Below are positions 18,322 through 26,466 of a stretch of DNA of 64,000 nucleotides, piece by piece; the stretch's first letter is position 1; every line of letters begins with the position of its first letter. A program made the position numbers and the translations under genes. The notes beneath the pieces were generated by a model. It was given only the letters and a program-made list of their open reading frames with translations. It was not told the DNA's origin and did no database searches. Location of the stretch: positions 135,932 to 199,931 of the forward strand of contig NZFO01000004.1 of NCBI GenBank assembly GCA_002690705.1. The letters run 5' to 3'. Source of the stretch: Magnetovibrio sp. Its GTDB lineage: Bacteria; Pseudomonadota; Alphaproteobacteria; Rhodospirillales; Casp-alpha2.

Positions 18322-18668
18322 CGGTAAATCCTAATTTGCTGCGCAAAAAGCTAGGGTCTGCAGACATTGGGGCATAACGACTTTAAAACACAGTAACCAA
18401 TGGGTTGGCCCCGATAGGATGTAATAGTAGTCAAAGGTGTGATAGGAAAAAAAATTTTGGAACTTGGCTATGATGGTAGCAGTCGAAAAACGACTCTATT
18501 CTCTTAATGTTATAGATATCGTTTACATGCTTTTGAAAAATTTAGTGAGACCTTCCCGTAGTCTGGGCATTTCAGATTACAGATGTGGCGCTATTAAAAA
18601 TGTATTTTAGGTTAAATTTCATGGCAATAAACCAAGTATTGGCGATAATGGAAAGTGATGGATAAATC
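18322..18668. other. Intergenic region
   Basis: About 350 bases after the MmgE/PrpD stop and before the enolase-superfamily gene. It holds a perfect 10-bp palindrome GTCTGCAGAC (18356-18365), GGGGC/GCCCC arms that could form a hairpin near 18370-18415, and a small GTCG-A5-CGAC hairpin near 18481-18493. None is followed by a clear T-tract. The downstream gene's promoter should lie here but no consensus is obvious. No coding potential seen. Confidence 0.45.
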
Positions 18669-19802
18669 ATGAGAGTTGAGAGGCTTGAGGTAGTTGTACT
18701 TCGTGCTCCTGAAACGGGGCGCCCGTACTGGGTGAGTAACTTTATCGTGCCCAGCGCTAATGAGATACTTATTCGCTTAAAAACGGATGACGGTATTGAG
18801 GGTTTTGGTTTAGCGACAAGTTACACTGATGTGGCCCCTCTTTTAAGCCTGTTTAAGAGCGGATTTGAAAATATAATTCTTGGCGCAGACCCACTTGCAC
18901 CGGAAAAGCTATACAAAAAAATCTTCGGTTTAACCTCGCAACGTATTGCTTATGAGCGTGGTTGGGCACGTGAGGCATTGATTCGAATTTCCTCGGCAGT
19001 TGATCTAGCGTGTTGGGACATAATGGGGAAAGCGGCAGGTTTGCCACTTTATAAAATATTCGGTGGTTATCGCGACAAGGTACCTTACTACGTGACCTGC
19101 GCTTACTACCGTGACGGAAAAGACCTAGGTGAGCTTCGGGAGGAAATAGAATTGTTAAGTGACCAAGGCCACACTGGTTTTAAGGCTAAGGTTGGCGGTA
19201 TGGCATTGACAGACGACATGGCGCGTCTTGAAGTTGTAAGGCGTGTTATCGGTGACGATAGAGAGCTGATGGTTGATGTAAATCGAGCTTGGGATTTGGC
19301 CACCGCGACAGAAGCTGTGGAGGCCCTTCTACCTCTCAAGCCTCTCTGGCTGGAAGAACCTCTTCAATGGGCGGATGATCGCCGTGAATTGAAACTACTT
19401 TCTCAGCGGACGCAAATTCCGCTATCTGCCGGAGAGAGTGAATTAACGAGTTATGGGTGTCGCTCGCTTCTCGAAGAGCAGGCTATTCAAATCTTACAAT
19501 TCGACGTGACAATGTTTGGAGGGTTTACCGAAGGTCGAAAAATGGCAGCACTGTGCGAGCTGAACCATGTTCAGGTTACCCCCCATCACGACTGCTTTAT
19601 TCACGCGCAATTGGTGGCATCTACGCCTGCTGGATGTTTTGTCGAAGCTTTTACTGATCCAGAACGCGATCCCCTACAAGCTGAACTATATGAAAATCCG
19701 CCAAAAATGAAAGACGGATGGTTGACGCTCAACGAGGCACCGGGAATTGGTTTAACTCTCTCCGAAGCCGCAATTAAAAAATTTGGTAGCCAAGTGATAT
19801 AG
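18669..19802 (+). CDS. Mandelate racemase/muconate lactonizing enzyme family protein
   Basis: Enolase-superfamily enzyme of 377 residues that abstracts a proton next to a carboxylate. The KxK motif is at 172-174 (FKAKVGG), metal ligands are Asp203 (VDVNRAW), Glu229 (LEEPL) and Glu256 (AGES), and a C-terminal base candidate is His306/His307 (VTPHHDCF). This pattern fits mandelate-racemase subgroup sugar-acid dehydratases or racemases. The gene stands alone, with 347 bases before it and no partner immediately after. Its substrate is not predictable from motifs. Start MRVERLEVVVLR is family-like, although a strong ribosome-binding site is lacking. Confidence 0.9.
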   Translation: MRVERLEVVVLRAPETGRPYWVSNFIVPSANEILIRLKTDDGIEGFGLATSYTDVAPLLSLFKSGFENIILGADPLAPEKLYKKIFGLTSQRIAYERGWAREALIRISSAVDLACWDIMGKAAGLPLYKIFGGYRDKVPYYVTCAYYRDGKDLGELREEIELLSDQGHTGFKAKVGGMALTDDMARLEVVRRVIGDDRELMVDVNRAWDLATATEAVEALLPLKPLWLEEPLQWADDRRELKLLSQRTQIPLSAGESELTSYGCRSLLEEQAIQILQFDVTMFGGFTEGRKMAALCELNHVQVTPHHDCFIHAQLVASTPAGCFVEAFTDPERDPLQAELYENPPKMKDGWLTLNEAPGIGLTLSEAAIKKFGSQVI

Positions 19803-19842
19803 GTTCGTAACAATTTAGTCTCTCCTCTTAACGGCTCTAATC

Positions 19843-19899
19843 ATTGGCTTTTAAAAATAGGTCATGGTGGCGAGATAATTACAAATCGGTAAAGCCAAT
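19843..19899. repeat. 9-bp perfect inverted repeat in convergent intergenic space
   Basis: ATTGGCTTT (19843-19851) and AAAGCCAAT (19891-19899) are exact inverses separated by 39 bases. They lie between the 3' end of the plus-strand enolase-superfamily gene and the 3' end of the minus-strand GcvT-fold gene, where a bidirectional terminator would be expected. The loop is long and no strong T-tract follows either arm, so function is uncertain. Confidence 0.4.
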
Positions 19900-20060
19900 A
19901 AAAAGTTAGAGTTTGGCGAGATTTATAGCCGGTATCCCAATTATTCTGCACTGGTGTTACGAATGAAAATGTTTTGAAGAATTCTATCAGCCGAGTGACT
20001 TCTGCAAAATCTTAATTAAGCAACGTGTATGGATAATATCACTAGCTTCTTGAGGCTATT

Positions 20061-21209
20061 TTATGATGAACTTTTAGCCATATTTGGTAAGGGAGTTCCC
20101 GGCTCAACCAAAGGTTCGGCAACAACCTCGCCTTTATAAGATAACCCACCGCCTTTGAATTCTAATTTGGTTCCAATCTCTGAGCATGGCGTTTCCAGCA
20201 ATGCCAATCCGATATTGGATCGACGGCGTGGCGAATGGCACACAGATCTTACCGTGCCGGCAATGTAACCATCTACCCGGGCGGTCCACGGATGCTCGTT
20301 GAAGCCTACGGGGTTGCCATTAAATATGATACCAACGAGTCTTCGCGTTGGGCCTTTCTCAGCGATATGGGCTAGCGCTTCCCTCCCAATAAAGTTATCG
20401 TCACGATCTAGATCCACGAAGCGACCAAGGCCAACTTCATAAGGTGAGCTGTCGGGATGGGTATCTGCGCCAAAAGATAACAATCCACTCTCGAGACGCT
20501 CAATATAATTTGGTGCACCGGGCCCGATATCAAAAGGGCGGCCCGCTTCTCGCACTATGTCCCAGAGCGCACCGCCTCTAGTCCCATCGCAGAGGTATAG
20601 CTCAAATCCACCTTGTTTAGACCAGCCTGATCTCGCAACCACAACTGGAATGCCCTCAAGTTCTGTTTTTTTGAAGCTAAAAAATTTCATGTCTCTAACC
20701 CAATCACCAAACATATTGGCTACGACGTCGACTGCCTTGGGACCTTGCACAGCTAACGGGCTAACATCGGGTTCCGATATACGGACGTTGAATCGTCCCT
20801 CGTTAGCTATAGCTCGGACCCAAAGCAGCATGTCGCTGTCAGCTATTGACAACCAGAACTGCGCCGGCTGAATGGGTAATATGACCGGGTCGTTCAATAG
20901 GCGACCTTCATGATCGCAAATGGGAACATAGCGACCTCTACCAACATCACAATTTTTCAAGTCACGGGCTGAAAGATATCTTGTGAGCTTCTCCGCATCC
21001 GGTCCCTCGATTTGAACTTGGCGTTGAGCTGCCACATCCCACATAGCAACGCCTTCCAGCAAGCGGTTGTATTCTGCCACGGTATCTCCATAAGACACCG
21101 GCATATACATCTGATTATAAATGGTCATGTGTGTGACCCCCTCAGCGACGGTGCGCTCGAAGAAGGGTGACTTCCGCTCCCGCGGGCCAACAGCTATTTG
21201 ATAAGTCAT
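20061..21209 (-). CDS. GcvT-fold protein, DmdA-like (possible DMSP demethylase)
   Basis: Folate-dependent aminomethyltransferase (GcvT) fold, 382 residues. The N-terminal region reads TIYNQMYMPVSYGD, then WDVAAQRQVQIEGPDA and RYVPICDHEGRLLNDPV, followed by VVARSGWSKQGGFELYL and NYIERLESGLLSFGAD; the C-terminal GcvT domain starts near 290. From memory these blocks resemble SAR11-type dimethylsulfoniopropionate demethylase DmdA more than glycine-cleavage GcvT, and no gcvH or gcvP is nearby. DmdA-like homologues that do not act on DMSP are common, so the activity is only a candidate. ATG 21209 is chosen; a TTG at 21245 is in frame. It is monocistronic, convergent with the upstream enolase-superfamily gene and divergent from the MaoC gene. 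Confidence 0.75.
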   Translation of the reverse strand: MTYQIAVGPRERKSPFFERTVAEGVTHMTIYNQMYMPVSYGDTVAEYNRLLEGVAMWDVAAQRQVQIEGPDAEKLTRYLSARDLKNCDVGRGRYVPICDHEGRLLNDPVILPIQPAQFWLSIADSDMLLWVRAIANEGRFNVRISEPDVSPLAVQGPKAVDVVANMFGDWVRDMKFFSFKKTELEGIPVVVARSGWSKQGGFELYLCDGTRGGALWDIVREAGRPFDIGPGAPNYIERLESGLLSFGADTHPDSSPYEVGLGRFVDLDRDDNFIGREALAHIAEKGPTRRLVGIIFNGNPVGFNEHPWTARVDGYIAGTVRSVCHSPRRRSNIGLALLETPCSEIGTKLEFKGGGLSYKGEVVAEPLVEPGTPLPNMAKSSS

Positions 21210-21618
21210 GATAATTTTCAGTGCGTTATTAGGGGCTTCCCCCAAATTTTAAATGACCCCAATAGTATAAGCGAAACACAAATAAAGGTTGTTTCCGATC
21301 CGACTTATAGAATGTCATTTTCGACATGCGCCGTTTGAAAGGTCACTGATACAAGGAACTTTTCTTAATACAAAAAATGACCCTCTCAAATGCACAAGAA
21401 TACCGGGACACAGAATATCATTTAAAAAAATTTGTATTCAAATAAAATATTGTTGGAATTGATGTGTTAAAAAAACGACTCAAAAAGTCAAATCTGAACG
21501 AGTTTTTCTTTTTATTTATGGCGTAAAAAAAGATTAAAGGCTCTATAAATCACCTATAAGCTTTCTGAGTTCACTCTGACCTGTTTAAATCACTCTCGTT
21601 TACTAGGGAGTTAGTATA
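21210..21618. other. AT-rich divergent intergenic region
   Basis: About 410 bases between divergent genes (DmdA-like on -, MaoC on +). It is strongly AT-rich from about 21410 to 21545. An 8-bp inverted repeat GTCATTTT (near 21314) / AAAATGAC (near 21368) and several A/T runs are present. Promoters in both directions are expected, but I cannot fix a -35/-10 pair. No gene seen. Confidence 0.45.
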
Positions 21619-22137
21619 ATGGTGGCAGGGGCAAAAAAGGTGGGGGCTGGCAGGTACCGCGAGTCCTATGGTCGGTATTTAGAGGATTTTCAAGCGGGCG
21701 ATATATACGAGCATCGACCCGGGCGCACAATTACGGAGAGCGACAATACGTGGTTCACGCTTTTAACAATGAACCAGCACCCAGTGCATTTTGATGCTGA
21801 GTATGCTAAGCAAAGCGAATTTGCTAGACCCTTGGTGAATTCTTGTTTGACCCTATCTATTGTCGCTGGCATGAGTGTTTCTGATGTAAGTCAGAAGGCG
21901 ATCGCAAATTTGGGTTGGACGGACATCTCAATGCCGTCGCCCGTCTTCATTGGCGATACGCTCTATGCAGAGTCAGAGGTTCTGGAAAAGCGAGTTTCTG
22001 TGTCTCGGCCAACGCAAGGTATCGTCACCATCTACACGCGCGCAAAGAAGCAAGACGGAATTCAGGTTATGACATTCAAGCGCGTCATACTGGTGCCGAA
22101 ACGGGGTCACGCCGTTGATGATAAGATTAACTACTGA
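21619..22137 (+). CDS. MaoC-like (R)-specific enoyl-CoA hydratase
   Basis: Hot-dog fold hydratase of 172 residues. The catalytic Asp/His block DNTWFTLLTMNQHPVHFD (about 50-67) is the hydratase-2 motif, in a variant typical of mesaconyl-CoA or mesaconyl-C4-CoA hydratase-like MaoC proteins. ATG 21619 follows AGGGAG. Together with the acyl-CoA dehydrogenase, class III CoA transferase and the CitE-like lyase at 8723, it could serve hydration of an unsaturated dicarboxyl-CoA; this is inference. The next gene starts 146 bases later, after a structured leader. Confidence 0.87.
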   Translation: MVAGAKKVGAGRYRESYGRYLEDFQAGDIYEHRPGRTITESDNTWFTLLTMNQHPVHFDAEYAKQSEFARPLVNSCLTLSIVAGMSVSDVSQKAIANLGWTDISMPSPVFIGDTLYAESEVLEKRVSVSRPTQGIVTIYTRAKKQDGIQVMTFKRVILVPKRGHAVDDKINY

Positions 22138-22185
22138 TAGCTCTTGTCATGTAGGAACTAGTCATTAAGCTGAACATCTGCGGCC

Positions 22186-22246
22186 AGAGTAAGTCTGGGG
22201 CTTCCCGATTCTTGGGCTAGCAACCAAGGTTCCCCTCGCTTACTCT
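22186..22246 (+). promoter_or_regulatory. Nested RNA-like hairpin upstream of acyl-CoA dehydrogenase
   Basis: Three nested complementary pairs lie in 61 bases: AGAGTAAG (22186-22193) with CTTACTCT (22239-22246), GGGG (22197-22200) with CCCC (22232-22235), and CTTGG (22211-22215) with CCAAG (22224-22228). Together they form one long interrupted hairpin ending 22 bases before the ribosome-binding site of the acyl-CoA dehydrogenase. No T-tract follows, so it is not a simple terminator. A cis-acting leader, RNA-processing site or mRNA stabiliser is possible. I do not recognise it as a known riboswitch class. Confidence 0.5.
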
Positions 22247-22283
22247 ATCCATCAATTGAAAATTTTGCAGGAGGGGGTGCGCT

Positions 22284-23423
22284 TTGAGCGTCGAGGAGCA
22301 TTTAATTTTAGGTTCAATTGATCAATTTCTTGAGCGGGACGTTCGTCCGCATGTTAAAAAATTGGAGCATGCAGATGAATACCCTGCTGACATTGCAGAT
22401 AAGATGGCAGAAATAGGGTTGTTTGGAGCAACCATTTCACCCGATTATGGGGGCTTGGGATTAAGTGCAAGCACTTACGTAAAAATTGTTGAGCGGGTAT
22501 CGGCCGTGTGGATGTCCGTCTCGGGCATTTTCAATTCTCACTTAATCATGTGTGCCGCCGTTGAGAGATTTGGTTCGGAAGAGATGAAATCTAAATATCT
22601 GCCTAAGTTTGCCGCAGGTGAAATGAGGGGTGGGATAGCATTGACGGAGTCTGATTGTGGTACGGATCTTCAATCGGTCCGCACCCGAGCTAATCTTGAA
22701 GGGAATACATATCTGATCAATGGTTCTAAAATGTGGATTACTAATTCAATCCGAGGTAACGTTCTCGCGATTCTGGCTAAGACTGATCCGGAGGCAGAGC
22801 CACGGTATAAGGGCATGAGTCTTTTTCTCGTAGAAAAAGAAATGGGCTACACCACCACAAAACTCAGCAAACTTGGGTACAGGGGAATTGATACGGGGGA
22901 GGTCCGTTTGGATGGTGTGCGCGTACCGATCGCTAACCTAATTGGTGCCGAAGAGGGGCGAGGCTTGCAACAAATATTGGCAGGCTTGGAACTAGGTCGG
23001 ATTAATGTTGCTGCACGGGGTGTTGGAGTGGCTCGTGCTGCTTTGGATGACTCTGTTCTTTATGCCCAGTCTCGTCGTACCTTTGGGAAACCAATTGCGG
23101 AGCATCAGTCAATCCAAATTAAGCTGGCCGACATGGTAACGCGGGTTGAGGGTGCTCGTTTGTTGGTGGATCAAGCAGCTCGTGTTTATGATCAAGGTCA
23201 ACGCTGCGATATGGAGGCCGGGATAGCAAAATTATTTGCTACTGAAGCCGCAATGGAAAATGCTGCCGAGGCCATGCGTATTCACGGTGCATATGGTTAC
23301 TCACCAGAATACGATATTGAGCGTTACTATCGCGATGCCCCACTTCTCTGTATCGGTGAGGGGACTAATGAATTGCAACGTCTTATAATTGCGCGGCAGC
23401 TAGTCGAGAGAAACCCCTTGTGA
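22284..23423 (+). CDS. Acyl-CoA dehydrogenase
   Basis: FAD-dependent alpha,beta-dehydrogenation of an acyl-CoA; 379 residues. The family blocks are present: GGIALTESDCGTDLQSVRT near 113, WITNSIRGN near 151, and the C-terminal EGTNELQRL with Glu359 at the expected catalytic-base position. The start is TTG 22284, placed six bases after AGGAGGGGG (22269-22277). It is followed six bases later by a class III CoA transferase, an arrangement known for glutarate and other dicarboxylate catabolism; a glutaryl-CoA-type role is possible but not proven. It is too short to be the DMSP-pathway dehydrogenase DmdC. Electrons would pass to ETF, which is not in the window. Confidence 0.92.
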   Translation: MSVEEHLILGSIDQFLERDVRPHVKKLEHADEYPADIADKMAEIGLFGATISPDYGGLGLSASTYVKIVERVSAVWMSVSGIFNSHLIMCAAVERFGSEEMKSKYLPKFAAGEMRGGIALTESDCGTDLQSVRTRANLEGNTYLINGSKMWITNSIRGNVLAILAKTDPEAEPRYKGMSLFLVEKEMGYTTTKLSKLGYRGIDTGEVRLDGVRVPIANLIGAEEGRGLQQILAGLELGRINVAARGVGVARAALDDSVLYAQSRRTFGKPIAEHQSIQIKLADMVTRVEGARLLVDQAARVYDQGQRCDMEAGIAKLFATEAAMENAAEAMRIHGAYGYSPEYDIERYYRDAPLLCIGEGTNELQRLIIARQLVERNPL

Positions 23424-23429
23424 GTTATC

Positions 23430-24617
23430 ATGCCGCTCCCATTGAGTAGTGTGCGTGTCCTTGCAGTTGAGCAATATGGTGCAGGTCCCTTTGGAACTCA
23501 GTTTCTTGCCGATCAGGGTGCGGAGGTTATTAAGATTGAAAACCCCAACACGGGGGGTGATTTTGCTCGGGACGTCGGGCCGTTCTTTTTTACGGAAGAC
23601 GATTCGGAATTTTTCCACGCCTATAACCGCAATAAATTAAGCATGAGTCTCGATATTTCAAAACCAGGTGGCCTTGCGGTCTTTCATGATTTGGTCAAAA
23701 CAGCAGATGCTGTTGCGTCGAACCTACGCGGGGACGTTCCAGAAAAGTTAGGTTTAACGTACAAGGACTTAAAGAACTACAACCCACATGTCGTTTGTGC
23801 CCATTTATCGGCGTATGGGCGAAAAGGTCCACGGGCAGCCTGGCCGGGATTTGATTATCTCATGCAAGCGGAAGCGGGATACTTTTCGTTGACTGGGGAG
23901 CCCGGTGGCCCGCCGACCCGCATGGGGCTATCGGTTGTTGATCAAATGACGGGCTTGGCTTTAGCTTACGCTGTCTTAACGGGGGTCGTTGGAGCGCGGG
24001 TTTCGGGAGAGGGGCAGGATTTGGACATAAGTCTTTTTGATGTGGCATTGTGCAATCTCGCCTATCCGGCGATTTGGTATCTCAATGAAGGCCACGTTCT
24101 AGAGCGCGAACCGCGTTCTGGTCACCCATCGTTGACACCGTGCGCGTTATTTACCACGAAAGATGGGTGGATATATATAATGTGCAATAAAGAAAAATTT
24201 TGGCCTGCTCTGTGTGAGGCATTAGGGCATTGGGAATGGGTGGAGGATCCGCGCTTTAAAACTTTTAAAAAACGCTTAAAAAACCGAGCAATCATTGAAA
24301 ACATGTTGGATGAAGCGTTAAAGGCGAAGAAAACGGAAGATTGGCTGAAGGTTTTTGCAGGCCGCGTACCATCAGCCCCACTGCACAATATCAAGTCGGC
24401 TTTGGATAATCCTTTTGTCACTGAAAGCGGGCGTATTAAAGAAATAAATCTTGAAGGCTATGGAACATACAGATCATTAGACACACCTATTAAAACAGAT
24501 CACGTAACTCCATCCAAACCGGCTCCCAAGCTCGGCCAGCATACAAATCATTTGCTTCGTAGTTTGGGGTATGATGAGAAAAAAATATCAGAACTTCGAA
24601 AAGTCAAGGCGATATAG
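23430..24617 (+). CDS. Class III CoA transferase (CaiB/BaiF family)
   Basis: Second family III CoA transferase of the window, 395 residues. The N-terminus VRVLAVEQYGAGPFGTQFLA and AEVIKIENP are family hallmarks, and Asp171 (VVDQMTGLALAY) is at the catalytic position. The gene follows the acyl-CoA dehydrogenase by six bases and is probably translated with it, so it likely supplies that enzyme's acyl-CoA substrate, perhaps from a dicarboxylate using succinyl-CoA as donor. An inverted repeat lies downstream, before marR. The substrate is unassigned. Confidence 0.92.
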   Translation: MPLPLSSVRVLAVEQYGAGPFGTQFLADQGAEVIKIENPNTGGDFARDVGPFFFTEDDSEFFHAYNRNKLSMSLDISKPGGLAVFHDLVKTADAVASNLRGDVPEKLGLTYKDLKNYNPHVVCAHLSAYGRKGPRAAWPGFDYLMQAEAGYFSLTGEPGGPPTRMGLSVVDQMTGLALAYAVLTGVVGARVSGEGQDLDISLFDVALCNLAYPAIWYLNEGHVLEREPRSGHPSLTPCALFTTKDGWIYIMCNKEKFWPALCEALGHWEWVEDPRFKTFKKRLKNRAIIENMLDEALKAKKTEDWLKVFAGRVPSAPLHNIKSALDNPFVTESGRIKEINLEGYGTYRSLDTPIKTDHVTPSKPAPKLGQHTNHLLRSLGYDEKKISELRKVKAI

Positions 24618-24658
24618 AGCGCACAATTTGCAGCTGAGGACGGAAGACTAAAAATAAG

Positions 24659-24709
24659 CACAAAGATATTAAGCTTGCTTATATTAAGTATAGCATATAA
24701 ATCTTTGTG
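24659..24709. promoter_or_regulatory. Inverted repeat upstream of marR
   Basis: CACAAAGAT (24659-24667) and ATCTTTGTG (24701-24709) are exact 9-bp inverses around a 33-base AT-rich centre that itself has imperfect symmetry. It lies 71 bases before the marR start, after the CoA-transferase stop. It could be a MarR-type operator overlapping the marR promoter, or a factor-assisted terminator. Neither is certain. Confidence 0.4.
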
Positions 24710-24780
24710 TCCTACCCAAACTAACTTCGTCGTTAAACTTCTAATTTTTATCTCTGATCATTAAGGGTAACGGTTGAGCT

Positions 24781-25233
24781 ATGAAGGATCGGCACGCTGA
24801 GAGCCTAGGCTTCCTGTTAAATGATCTATCGCAGATTATGCGTAAAAGATTTGATAGGCGCGCGCGTGAACTAGAATTAACCCGCGCTCAATGGCGGGTT
24901 TTATCAAGATTACGTTATCGCCCAGGGATTAATCAAACAACGTTAGCGGAATTACTTGAAGTGGAGCCCATAACTCTTGCACGACATATTGACCGACTTG
25001 AAGAAAAAGCTTGGGTTTACAGACGAAGTGACCCTAGTGACCGCCGTGCTTGGCGACTTTTCCTTAATGAGAGTGTCCAGCCCGTATTAGACGAAATGCA
25101 GAAGATTTCGGAGTGGAACCAAGATGCTGCTCTTCGTTATTTCAATGGCACAGAGCGTGAAGTGTTGTTTACGCACCTACAGCGTATAAAAGAAAATTTA
25201 CTTAAAGCAGAAGCAGCTGATGAAGAGGCTTAG
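24781..25233 (+). CDS. MarR family transcriptional regulator
   Basis: Winged-helix dimeric regulator of 150 residues. The helix-turn-helix region spans about 55-85 (INQTTLAELLEVEPITLARH) and the wing contains the hallmark SDPSDRRAWRLFL. Its gene lies 45 bases upstream of an emrA-emrB pair in the same direction, the arrangement of E. coli mprA-emrAB, so it probably represses its own efflux operon and is released by lipophilic compounds. The inverted repeat at 24659-24709 is a candidate operator. The start is ATG; no strong ribosome-binding site is visible. Confidence 0.93.
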   Translation: MKDRHAESLGFLLNDLSQIMRKRFDRRARELELTRAQWRVLSRLRYRPGINQTTLAELLEVEPITLARHIDRLEEKAWVYRRSDPSDRRAWRLFLNESVQPVLDEMQKISEWNQDAALRYFNGTEREVLFTHLQRIKENLLKAEAADEEA

Positions 25234-25278
25234 AAATAGTCCTGTGTTGGAAGACAATTGTCAGCCGGGGGGACGACT

Positions 25279-26454
25279 ATGGCGGATCTAACCATTAAAG
25301 AAAATATTTTGTCTGATGGACCACTAGGCACTGAAACGAATACGTCTGCGGCGATTGATCAGACTTCAAAGCCGTTCCTGTCTAAGCGGCGCAGATGGGT
25401 GCGCTTGATTATAGTGTTTTTCTTTTCGGTAATAGGGCCTGCTGCTATTGGTGTTGGGGGGCTTTTCCTATACGCCACTGGTGGTCGTTTTGTTTCAACT
25501 GAAAATGCACACATAAAAGCCGATAAGATTGCTATTAGCGCTGACATATCTGGGCGTGTATCTGTGGTTAATGTGAGAGAGCACCAGTTGGTCACAAAAG
25601 GGACGCTTTTGTTTAAGCTTGACCCGGAACCTTTTAGGATTGCATTAGCACAAAGTGACGCCCATGTCGCCGCAGCGCGTCAAAACATTGTTGCCTTGAA
25701 GGCTAGATACCTTCAAACGGTTGCTGAACGCCGGGAGGTTGAGGGGGATGTGATTTTCTTTAAACGGCGAGTTGAAAGGCAGAGAAAATTACATGGAAAA
25801 GGCTTTGTCTCCCAAAGCAAGCTTGATGATGCAGAGCAGACCCTACGCGCAGCCAAGGATAGGTTTTCTGCTATCAGTCAGAGTCTTGCCAGCGTTAGGG
25901 CACGTTTGGCTGGCAACATAAATATAAATTCTGATGCTCACCCACAGGTGAGGGCGGCATTGTCTATTCGCGATTCTAAGGCTCTTAATTTGCGACGCAC
26001 GGAAGTTTATGCTCCTACTGATGGAGTAATTACCAACTTTGGTTTGGAGACTGGCGAATATATAGAGGAGGGAGAGCCAATATTTAGCCTTGTGAGGACT
26101 GGTGCTTTTTGGGTCACTGCGAATTATAAGGAGACCGACTTAACGTATGTCCGCGTTGGGCAAAGAGCGACGCTGAAGGTTGATGCTTATCCCGATGTGC
26201 AGTATAACGCGCGAGTTACATCTATCGCTCCAGCCACAGGGTCAGAATTTGCGCTGTTACCGCCGCAAAACGCTTCTGGTAATTGGGTCAAAGTTGTACA
26301 ACGTCTACCTGTGCTCCTTGAGCTGAGCAACACTTATGGTGGGCCGCCTCTTCGCGCTGGCATGAGTGTAGCGGTGGAGGTCGATACTAAGCACAAACGT
26401 AAGGTTCCTAGCTTTCTCTCTGAGGCCATCTCTTGGCTAAGTCCTCGTTATTGA
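25279..26454 (+). CDS. emrA: HlyD-family membrane fusion protein, EmrA-like
   Basis: Periplasmic adaptor of a tripartite multidrug efflux pump. The 391-residue protein has a cytoplasmic N-terminus, one membrane anchor at about 41-66, the ENAHIKADKIAISADISGRV lipoyl half-motif at about 75-94, a coiled-coil hairpin at about 130-215 and the second half with TDGVITNFGLETGEYI. ATG 25279 behind GGGGGGA is chosen over an upstream in-frame start at 25258. It sits between marR and the emrB-like transporter. No outer-membrane TolC gene is in the window, so TolC would come from elsewhere. Confidence 0.9.
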   Translation: MADLTIKENILSDGPLGTETNTSAAIDQTSKPFLSKRRRWVRLIIVFFFSVIGPAAIGVGGLFLYATGGRFVSTENAHIKADKIAISADISGRVSVVNVREHQLVTKGTLLFKLDPEPFRIALAQSDAHVAAARQNIVALKARYLQTVAERREVEGDVIFFKRRVERQRKLHGKGFVSQSKLDDAEQTLRAAKDRFSAISQSLASVRARLAGNININSDAHPQVRAALSIRDSKALNLRRTEVYAPTDGVITNFGLETGEYIEEGEPIFSLVRTGAFWVTANYKETDLTYVRVGQRATLKVDAYPDVQYNARVTSIAPATGSEFALLPPQNASGNWVKVVQRLPVLLELSNTYGGPPLRAGMSVAVEVDTKHKRKVPSFLSEAISWLSPRY

Positions 26455-26466
26455 GGGACTCAAGGA

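Noticed and set aside
21410-21545. AT-rich tract as a replication origin or integration site
   Set aside because: No DnaA boxes, iterons, tRNA or integrase nearby; ordinary AT-rich promoter DNA is sufficient.
22284-23423. Acyl-CoA dehydrogenase as DmdC of the DMSP pathway
   Set aside because: At 379 residues it is far shorter than DmdC (near 580), and dmdB and a clear dmdD are not adjacent.
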